A DNA stretch of 64,000 nucleotides, from positions 52,438,372 through 52,502,371 of the forward strand of contig CM051518.1 of assembly GCA_028015205.1 (NCBI GenBank), given 5' to 3'. The notes below the pieces were generated by a model, which was not told where the DNA came from, searched no databases, and saw only the letters and a program-made list of their open reading frames with translations. Both the position numbers and the translations under genes were made by a program. This DNA comes from Mytilisepta virgata. Its lineage: Eukaryota; Mollusca; Bivalvia; Mytilida; Mytilidae. Of the stretch, positions 40,990-52,500 are shown piece by piece (the first letter of the stretch is position 1; each line of letters begins with the position of its first letter).

Positions 40990-41810
40990 TTAGCCAGGCT
41001 GGAGGTTTTGACGTCATAAACAACATTAGGATTTCCTAAATAAATGGGATTTAAATAAAACGATTATGACTGGAGAGTTAAACAGGCTAGTCAATAATAT
41101 CTATATATAGACCAATATATCAATAAACGATAGAACAAATGAAAATAAGGTTATACAACTATCGTAAAATGAATAGTAATTTTCCGTCGATATTTTATGT
41201 CTACATGAAAAGCAGTGGCGTTGCTACGCATTTGCACGGAAACACGTGCTCTCACATCAATTTGACAAAAAAGGAGAAATTATAAAGTTGTATACCAAAG
41301 TCTTTTTTCTAGCTTATATTGGTGTGGAAAAGGAGTTGGGGTATATTACACTTAATCCAAGTCCCAGGAACTTTTGGTTCTCTCTATAGATATCTGATAA
41401 AAAAAAAAGGTAATATGAAAGTTCAGAATAACATATCAATCAGGCAGAGGCTTCCATTTAACAAAAAAGAGAGAAAAAAAAACAAGAATAAGAAAAAAAA
41501 CCCACATACATAAAAAAAACTGGATGTTTTGACATGCTGCTGGCACTTATCTGTGGTGGGTTTAAACCGGTTTCAAGCACTTATCAGTAGTGGGTTTAAA
41601 CATTTCCTTATCTGTATGACAATCTAGACTATTGCCCTTAAAATACTGAATTTACACTCCATCAATGTACCATAAAGTACTAACAACAGCGAGCTCAATA
41701 AAAACAAATCTTGTGTTTTGTTTTTGGCCATGGGAAGGAAATAGTGCAAGCCATGCCCAGTCTTGTATTATGTCTTGTATATAAAGTCAGGTCTTTGACA
41801 CATCATACAA
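40990..41810. other. spacer; exons 3 and 4 of the B-type copy missing
   Basis: In unit 1 the region between genes A and B holds exons 3 and 4 of gene B. Here the equivalent interval contains no such exons, only AT-rich sequence and a Lys-rich frame at 41319-41513 that I take as chance. Confidence 0.6.
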
Positions 41811-41816
41811 ACCTAC

Positions 41817-43420
41817 CATCTATATTTTGCAACTATGGTTTCCACAATGGTCTCTTCTTTTCATTACCTCAAACATCCCATATCGTAACGTGGTCTCCCT
41901 TACAGGGTCGGATTGTTGCTACATTGAATCCAGCGGTCGGGAAAGTTGTGACTGTATCATTGTACTTCAGTTTGTATAAAAACGCCGTTTTACCTAAAAT
42001 GATACTTATTTTAGTGTTTTCCTATTTTTCCAGTTTTAATCTTTGGTTCAGCGATCATGAATTATCAAATTAGAGGAGAATTGAAGATAGGAAATCACCA
42101 AAGAGCAAAGTCTTACAAATAAATTTCAAAAATACTAAAAGTTTGGAATAAGCGATAAAATTTGGAAGAATATACATATTGTTTGTTTCTCTATGTTTTG
42201 TGTAGTGTTATAGCTTTTGGCTCTTTAATGGGCGTAAAAGTTTTATTTACACAATGTTGCCCACTACAGGTTCTGTAAAACAATGTTATCGAATTATGAA
42301 CTTGTATTATTACATGCGTTTCTCCACGGTAGGAAAATCAAGATCACAGGTGTAATTTTTACCCGGGGGGAGGATAACTCTGGATTTTTGACGGGGGTGT
42401 GCGGAAATGGCCTAAGAAAAGGTACCTGAGAAAACACTAGAATACATGTCAATAATAAACTAGAAAAAATAATTTTGATGAAAATACATACCCGCAAAAC
42501 AGCCATATATACAAAGAACACCAAAACTAATACTGATGTTTATATACAAATATAATAATAGACCCAAATTAATACCAAAGTTTGTGTAAATACAACCCAA
42601 ATAAATATTAGTTTTTCAAAACATACCCCGAATTAATACCAAAAATTATGAAAAACCTACCCATATTTTCCGCACAACCCCGTATATGTTTACATAGGAA
42701 GTTACAACCCCCCCCCCCCCCCCCTCCCGGGAATTTTTAATTTCGCTAACATCAAGCACTGCAGTAGGATTGCTGAAAGATCTCAAGTGATCCGAAAATT
42801 TTGCGAAGTTTAAATTGTCTTTTTAATTCAAAACTTATTTTTTTAAATTTTATGTTGATTTGCAGCGGTTTATTTATTATTTCGTTGTTAGTTAAAATTT
42901 CATTGTACCGTTTATTAATCTTAAGTTCGAACGGTGGTTATTACTATAGACGTATAGATAACGTCGGGGAACAAAAATTGTCCAGGGTACTCAGATTGCA
43001 CATCCTTCCACATTTTTTAATGTCACAGTAAACATGAATAAGTTTACTGGAATTTACTATAAAAGTAATTCTTGTATTTTCACAAATATCTGTTGAATGT
43101 CTTACCCTCTCTTTTTGCGGTTTGTTTATCATCCGTTGTAAATAACCTGGAATTTTGCAGATTCCGAAATTATGCCTTAAAATACTTAAGTTGTCTTAAT
43201 GACATGTACTACTCGTCAAGACACTTGTTGCTACAAATTTTCTCCTGTACTTGGCTAACATACTTTTATAGGGGCGATTTTGGAACCTCGACGTTATATG
43301 GTTTACAATCCCATTGTTACATGCGACAAATTCAAAGTTGGTTTATTCTAAACTGTTGCAACTAAGCCTACCAGTATTAAAAGATGTGTGTTCTGAAAAT
43401 TTTAATTAGCAGCGACCTAT
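41817..43420 (-). pseudogene. Arf-like pseudogene B2
   Basis: Exon 2 (41817-41993) keeps its full 177-base length and matches gene B (LKYND, GFNV, TIRPCKG, TIWDV) but has two in-frame stops, one in the WDVGG box, and GKTA in place of GKTT. Exon 1 (43353-43420) has ATA in place of the start ATG, an in-frame TAA and a donor changed from GT to TT. Exons 3 and 4 are gone. It is the decayed unit 2 twin of gene B. Confidence 0.9.
42351..42743. mobile_element. short G-tract-ended element
   Basis: Ends AATTTTTACCCGGGGGGAGG and, reversed from the right, AATTCCCGGGAGGGGG share CCCGGG plus a G tract, and further in both carry GGGG..GTGCGGAAA. 'TTAATACCAAA' recurs inside. It sits between exons 1 and 2 of pseudogene B2. 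Non-coding. Confidence 0.55.
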
Positions 43421-44797
43421 CATTAAACATGGTGTAAAAACTCACCTTTACAATTTTGATGTCCCGTTTTACATAAAGAAACGGGGACTTTCCATTTGCA
43501 TATGATTCGGACCTTTCAGTACTTTTTTTTTGAAAAAGTACATGTATTTATTAAATTGAACAGTAAATAACAGTCCTTGACGTCAACAACTCGACAGAAC
43601 CTCTTTCTCTCTGTTTTTATTTCCTCTTTTTTATCAATAAAATAACCGGCCACTTAGCCATTGGCGTTTTCTCCTTTAATGTGTTATCAGGAAGATTATA
43701 TATAACGTAATTTTGAACAGTTGAACTTTTTCAGTTCAATAAAATTCTTTAATACCATAAGATGTGCACATTTCGTCGATTTACGACTCATCAGTTGCTC
43801 AAGACTAAAATGTTGAATATCCAAAAAGTTGAAGAGTAAAGTCAAGAAATACCAAAGGATATTCGAAGAAGGGGAAAATCGAAACAACTGACAAACTCCG
43901 GAGAACAGCGAAGACATGACCAAAACAATACATGCACTACAATTAAAAACTAAAAACATATGAACAACAGAGACCCCACAAAAAAACCGGGGCTAGACTC
44001 AGGTGCTCCGGAAGAGTTAATTCAAAAAAGCCAAAATGACCAAAAAGGGGTTAAGCCAAAACCATCTAACGATTTCATATCAATAATAATATGATTTTTC
44101 TCTAATTAATACTCGGAACAAATATTTAGTAACTGGTATAAAAGACGAAAGAGAGATTGGTTTTACCGTGTGTATAATATCTAACAGTATATGTAGACAG
44201 TTGCATGTAAATTTGAATCTTTGATAATATAAAGATAAACACACTGCGGCAATACGTCGATGAATGATAAATAATAACAATATGTTATGCCATTACTATT
44301 ATGATCAGCTCTTAACGACAATAAAGTTTCATTAACTTGAACGCATAACTATAACATTGTTTTACATATGCCAGTAAATTTGTGATTATCCAATATTTAT
44401 TCCCATCCTTCCACAGATGCAGTTTCTTCAAGATATATAGCTACTTGTCGAAAGAACGACCCAGGATTTATCATATGAATGACGGTAATAAAAGGTAAGC
44501 TGTTTTTTTTTTAATCTTTTCTATAATGTTGTCAACATTTATCATATAGTCTATAAAAATATACAATATATCACACACAAAAAAACAAAATTTACAGTCA
44601 ATTTAAAATAACAATGTATGAAAATAAAGGAATGTTCTACTATCTCCTATAACAGTCTCAGGACTTTCACAGCACATATGATGTGTGCTTATCACTCTGA
44701 ACAACAGCTTGCTATCCCTGTACTCAACATAGCAATTCAATATGCCATATTTGCTTTCGATTTGTTGTCAACACATAAGTTGCATCAGAGATCAATG
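43421..44797. other. spacer between pseudogene B2 and gene F
   Basis: Matches the 5' flank of gene B (28550-28700 and 29345-29440) in order but lacks the LINE-like remnant and the 30-32 kb element of unit 1. A tail of the RT element with 'CAGGTGCTCCGGAAG' lies at 43850-44020. No gene called. Confidence 0.6.
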
Positions 44798-46116
<1,319 letters not shown>

Positions 46117-46270
46117 TTTAACTTTTATTTTCTGTCGATGTTTTTGTCAAGTCGTTGAAATATGATTTTCTTATTAGCCAAACTTTAATTCCCTTTTATA
46201 GTATATCTTTGAACACGATTTCGTCATGATTGCCATTGTAACACAACCAAGCTATTTAATCCAGCATTAA

Positions 46271-46293
46271 ACTTCCAGCATGGCAAATGTGAC
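46271..46293 (-). promoter_or_regulatory. conserved upstream block of Arf gene F
   Basis: Same 23 bases as upstream of gene C, 155 bases before the ATG. Confidence 0.55.
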
Positions 46294-46299
46294 ACGATA

Positions 46300-47556
46300 T
46301 TGATTTTACGTGTAAAGTTAATGTAGATACTCGAGGGTATACGGATATTTTGTTTACTTTTCGACATGACAACCGTAAGTATCAATCTATAAATAGGATA
46401 GTATATTCCAGTGTAAAAATATTTTTATGTACATAAATTTTAAATAGACATTATATTACTTGGGAAATAGTCGTAATTACCAAAATATAAAAAACAAAAC
46501 CTTGGTACAATTTCCAGAGATAAAAATAATGAAATTTCTGAACAGCATCTGTCGTATGTATTGTTCCATATATCCAAATCATTTTCTGCATTAGTTTAGA
46601 TGGGATTATATTTCACTTTTTAACATAAAAAACATTTAAATCATAAAATGGTTTTTAAGTGATTTCGCTGAAACATCTGTTTTTTTTTATCTTCCAAAAA
46701 TTTCTACTGATATTCTACCACTGAAATAATTATAATGTTATGAAGTCTCTAAAACAAAGATTTACAGATTTCAATGACCTGTAAGAAAAAATGCATCACA
46801 ATCTCATGATTTCTATGCTTCATTTAGGATTCTTGTAATACTTACAAACAGAACAAATCGACGGGTTAAATAATCTGAGTCTCTAATGGTCTATATTCAC
46901 TTAGTTGGGCGACTTAGATTTCGTCGAAGACATTGCAATCAATCTTTACGAAATAGTTAACGCATAAACAAAACGAAGACGCAGGTCATTTGGGTCACTT
47001 AACAACCAAACCTTAGAAGGAGGCATACAATTGCTGGGTCCGATAAGATATCGGCTAGAAATATGCTTGGTACGGTTTGTAGAAATATCCTCTGCTGAAA
47101 CATGAAAAACAAGAATAAAAAAAACCCCTGCACGTTTCAATGGTTCATTACCAACAGATTTAAAAAAAAAAAAAGACCCAAGTTACAAGAGAACTACAAG
47201 GTTGAAAAGGAGATGGGTAGGGCACATGTTGCAGAGGCAAACAAATTACCCTCGCAGGTTAGGAGATACAGTCGGAATGCAGAATGATGGTTACAAGTGG
47301 CAAGACCTGGCACAACAAACTGGGAAAAAATTTGTTGAATGGCATTTTATCGAATCATTCACATAATATCTATTTCGATATATAATTGTAAACCTCCTAT
47401 GTAAGGTTTGTAAACAAATAATGCACCATTAGTTTTTTTTACCTTATTTGGCTTCTATTGATATAGTTTATTAGAACAGGTAGTCATAAACTTAAATAAG
47501 CTGAAAGCCACGGATATCTGCGTGTTTATTTGTGCTCAAAATAGTTAATTAATTTT
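46300..47556. other. spacer upstream of gene F
   Basis: No gene. Corresponds to 34.1-36.17 kb of unit 1 without the nested palindrome and the short MITE inserted there. Confidence 0.6.
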
Positions 47557-47717
47557 TCATTTCAGGTTATCTGGGCATTTCAACATTTCTACCATAGCTT
47601 TCATGCTTTTTAAGAGTCCGTCTCCTGTTTCAGCAGAAACACCATTCACACAACACTTTCTATCTTTGATCCCGTGCAATTCAAGACCATTAGCAACTTC
47701 AGATGGGTCCGTTGCAT
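47557..47717 (-). CDS. orphan Arf last exon (open)
   Basis: A 161-base exon with acceptor TATAG and phase 2 start, open for 53 codons, ending in TGA. It reads ATDPSEVANGLELHGIKDRK, then a region with ETGDGL and SMKAMVEML. The length and phase fit the family's exon 4, but the conserved Trp-Tyr of 'RKWY' is Cys-Cys. No exons 1-3 of its own are found between 47718 and gene G's exon 4. It could be an alternative last exon of gene G (same phase as its exon 3) or a remnant of a lost gene whose frame has not yet decayed; its unit 1 twin is dead. Confidence 0.6.
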
Positions 47718-49556
47718 CTATAATGAAATTTAAATTCCCAATATTAATCATGTTACTAGTGTTTGTTTGAAATTTGCATTATTCTTTATTTTTTACTGTT
47801 TTTTTAATAAACCAGATTATGTTTCCTTCTTGGGGATTAATGAATACATGCAGGCGCGCGAAAACTTCTAAAACGCGTTATAAAAACTACGGAAATTAAA
47901 GCTTTAAACAACTCCTGCGGTTGCCATTACGAAACTGTTGACTGTTTCGGAATAAATGTGTTTATCATAGGAAATTTTTGACCCACCTTATTTCACAATA
48001 TATATATATTCGCCTATCTTGAACAAAAAAATAAATACCACTGAGAAAATACTGGAATGTCTGATGTAAACAAATATAGACAGATGTTTGTTTAAGATAA
48101 GATAAGATACTCTCTATATGTAACCACCAAATTGCTTTATTATGTTATGTTTCTGATCCCCATTTTTTTGCAATATAAAATCATTCTACATCTCAACCTT
48201 CTATACTACAATGACAGATTCAAAACAAGTAGGGCAATTTTTCGCTGCATTTATTTCACTTATAGAGCCATTTTCAAAAGTCACCTAATGTCTTTCAAAA
48301 TCTCTCGTGGTATAACCTGATATGTGGTCTCTTACGATTAGCTAATAATAACTAAAAAATAAGTTAACATAATTTTTTCTACATATCTGAATATCGCTTT
48401 GGGGGGACAGTTTCAACACAAAATTGCCAAATTAACGTCTCTAAGACAGTTTTTCAATGTGAAGGACACTCAGAACCAAAAAGAATTTCTTGCTGTGATT
48501 TTATATATCCCATTTCATGTGACAGTAGAGTGGTTTTGGTTCTGAATGTCCTTTTTGGCAATAATCCAAAAAGTTATACAAAACGCTTGATAATTTACCT
48601 AAATTGCTTCTATAGATGGCCTTTGCGGGTAAAAAACTTAATGATTAATGATTAGGCATAAAATTTATGTTTGTTAACATAAAAATGCATTGCATATAAT
48701 CGTTTACGAAAAAGAGCAGGTAAATGTTAACGAATAAAAAATTAATGGTTATGACTGAAACAAATACGGGGGAAACTGGACCTTCTCCTGTAAGTGTCGA
48801 CTGAAACAGCAAGCTCAACTTAAATTGTCATTAGAGAAAAAGATTCTAAAACTCTTGCGTTAATTATGAAATTTATCCACTCTCGCCGTTAAAAAAATGA
48901 AACTGTAATCATCTTGAGCTGATAATTTCATAATCAACTGGTCATCGTTGTAGAATCTACAAAATGTAGAAGCCTTATAACCTCAGTAAACTAAACTCGG
49001 ATAATAAAGTTTAGGTAAAGAAAATGTTGAAATATTGCTTAATCTCCCTCTCATACAGCTATGTCTTTAGTTTTTAGCTTTACCGTTTTCCTTTCTTTTT
49101 TGACACGATGTATTGAATGATTTTAAAATAATACTAATGATATTTGGTAGAGACATGGAGTTGAAAATGGAAATATTTTTGGAGCATTCACGAGTCTATC
49201 ATTATTTTTTATCAAACCTGAGGCTCAGCTAGAGTTTTTTTATGCAGTTAAAAAAGGGGTACGGTATCATCTCATTATACAAACACAATTTGCTCAAACT
49301 GCAAATTCTCTGTTTAGGACAAAATATAAACACAATGTCTATATATTTTATCATCATAAGATTTTAAAGATTAACTAAATTTCATGTAATACTTTTAATT
49401 TGTACTCTAAATGAGGTTTCAGTGTGTGTTTTGTAGATCTATATCTAACGAAATTTGATGTCTTCTTTAATAAATAAAAGCTGTCTGTAGCATCGACGTT
49501 TATCCTTAAGAATAACTACTCGTCGGTATTTTTCTTATCCAACATAATGTGTGTTA
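47718..49556. other. spacer, nothing recognised
   Basis: AT-rich; a weak inverted repeat around 48460-48555 ('GGACACTCAGAACCAAAA' and its inverse) is the only structure seen. Confidence 0.55.
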
Positions 49557-52500
49557 TCATGAGGTATTCGGATTTCTTATCAAGTCTACCAATGCGTTCA
49601 TGCTATCTGACAATCCAACACCAGTCAACGCGCATGTTCCTTTGATAACAAATTTTCTATTGTGCATTTGGTATAATTGTAGTTCGTCATCTATCTCTGA
49701 AATGCTCATGGCATCTGAAAAAAATAAGAATTTTATCATTTGTACCCGTTATAAATACAATGTATCCAATGATATCCAACGTCATAGGATACAATGGTAA
49801 ATTATAAAACGGTCAAAAGATTATGAAAAATTGTCTTGATTACAATAGATTTGTTGACAACAGAACTTAAAAATTCAGCCCCGCTTGACCACAACATTCA
49901 CTTCCTCTTGACTTAATAACGCCGTTGAACACTTGCGTTTTTAAATGTGACGTCAAAATTTTCTTTGTAATGTCAAGTACTGTGTGAATTTGTTTGAATT
50001 TTAGCAATGGCTGGCAATTATGTTTACGACCTGTACTAGTTTGTAATTTTTATCACGATATAAGTTTGCAGGTTGCTTGTATATCGTATCAATGCAATGA
50101 CTCTCTGTTGTTCCGATGTTTGTGTTTGTGCACTTTTATGCTATTTTTGTCTGAAGTTCTGTCGTTTGGATGGCATTAATTGATTGGTTTGTCATTGTGG
50201 ACCTTTAATGCTATTAATTTTATTGTTCAATTACAATATTTATGTACCATGTCATAATATTATGTACATTTACTTATATATTATCGTTCACTTTAGAGAA
50301 TTGTGGTATCCACCGTTTGGATATTACGAATCGATTAAAGGCAAGCAGTACGCCTATGACATCGCTGTGGATCCATCTTTTAGGCGTGAAGTTGTAGCTT
50401 TCAAGTTAAGTACAGCAATAAATGAAGTGGCATTTATTCAAATAGTACGTCCGTGAGATACTCATTTTCATCTTTTATTTTTACTAAATAGCTTTAGCAA
50501 TATACGTAACATTACAAACCGCGCATATCTTGTTTATTAGCCATAACCAGGACAGGAATATCTTTCATTTCATTACTCAGTAGTACAGATTTCAGTGCAT
50601 CACTAGCTTCCTGTAACCTGTCTCTATCTGAACTGTCTATAACGTAGATTATTCCTTGAAAATAAATCCATGTTATTAAAATATTTAGCATATGTTGAAT
50701 TCTTACAATGTTTCCATTATTTCCTCGTGGGATTTTCTTGATCACTCCTTGAGGCTTGCAAAATGTTATATATATTATGAACACTTTACTTTGAAATATC
50801 GGCAAAAGAATACGTGAAGTTACAAAACAGTGGGGAAAATTCACAAATTCGAAGTCCAAGGAAAAGAGCCAGGAGAAAGGAGCACAACAAACAAACGTCA
50901 CAAGGATACATGTATAACTAAAAGAATAAAAAACTTGTAATAAACTAACAAAACTAGAACAAGACAGCATAGAAACTAATGCACTAGCAATGTGAACTCC
51001 CATTAAAATTCGGGAATGACATCAGGGTAAGCATGTTCTGCTTCGTTAACGACACCTATTAGAATGCCAGTGAAGTGCAAATCTAGTGAGGTGTCAAGTC
51101 CGATGAGGAGTCACGTCTAGAAGGACCATAAATCTAACTGTAGATATCTTCAGTCTCATGCGTGAGATAGAAACCTCGTATCGGCAAATCAATTCGTGAT
51201 GACGACCGTAAAACTTTTGGAGTAATGATATTTATGGCAAGCCGTTCTCGTCAAAACTATGTTTAAATCATTTTTCGAAAATTTTACACACTGGGAATTT
51301 ACAAAAAACACACTGTGATTAAAAAACCTAAAAATACACACTGAGAATAAAAAATTACACACTGAGATTTCATAAAGACGCATTGAGTTTACAAAAAATG
51401 AAAAACACACACTGAGAATTAAAAATTACACACTGAGATTTCAAAAAGACACACTGAGATGAAATAAACTGAAAAACACACACTGAGAATTTGAAATTAC
51501 ACACTGAGAATTTAAAATTACACACTGAGATTTGCGCGCATTTTTTATGCGCACATATCTAATTAGTATACGTAATCTTAATCTATTACAAGCTTAAAAC
51601 AACTAGGGGACATAACTCGTTAGTCCTTCACTCTGACGCCAAATGTTTTATAAAATACATTAGAAATACAACGTAAGAGACCAATAGAACAAGAAAAATA
51701 CCCACTTTCTCTCTTTACAAAATATGACCAGAGACGGCATGTATTATATGTCACTGATATAACCAAATGGTGAAAAACTTTAATAAAATTATAAGTATGT
51801 TAAGGTCAAGGCGAAGTAATTGAACGCCATCTAGTGTTCATTTGTTTACCGTTTCAAGGGTAACAGCCCCTTGTCATTGTATTACGTCCCCGACTAATTG
51901 TCTGACGTCGTAACCATTATGACGTTGACTCCGGATCGTCGTAAGGTAGAAACAATGGTGTGTTCAGACGTACAGTTATTACGCAATTCAAAACTTTTTC
52001 GGAACGTTTCAAAACGCATTGTGCGTTCGCATGTCCCTTCATTATCAGATCGCATTCGAAAGCCTTATTTGTCGTGTAACGCGGCATATTTAGACTATTT
52101 CGTTTCAGAATCATCAATACATGTGTACGTGTTGTTATTTGTACAGTACATATTATGCAAGTAATTTGCTTAGCTTAAATTTTAGGTATTTATGTACATT
52201 GTATTACCTCCATAGTATTAACACGACGTAAGTCAACTTTTTGACACTTAGATCATCTAAACATCTCAATTCTGTGAACTACATGTAAGTAAATAACGCG
52301 AATGAATATGTGACGTCAAGTTGCGCATTTAACATCATTTTTACTTTGATGGAGAAATAAAAAATATCAATCAAGTTATCCTTTAAAAAAATTATTGTTA
52401 CATATATTTTTTATTAAAAGTCTTTGCAATTTCATCGTTCTCTAGAATTCGCCTGATATTGGAATTAATTCGTACCGCTTCGGCATTTGAATACTGCGAA

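Noticed and set aside
41711..42073. + strand frame of 120 codons
   Set aside because: Antisense of pseudogene B2 exon 2 and its flank; open only by chance.
50655..51003. N-terminal extension of gene G exon 3 up to 51003
   Set aside because: It runs through an intron and repeat tail; family phase and the acceptor at 50655 place the exon start at 50654.
51286..51535. ACACACTGAGA repeats read as a CRISPR or satellite array
   Set aside because: Spacing is irregular and short, the array is mirrored at 53965-54165, and both lie next to transposon ends.
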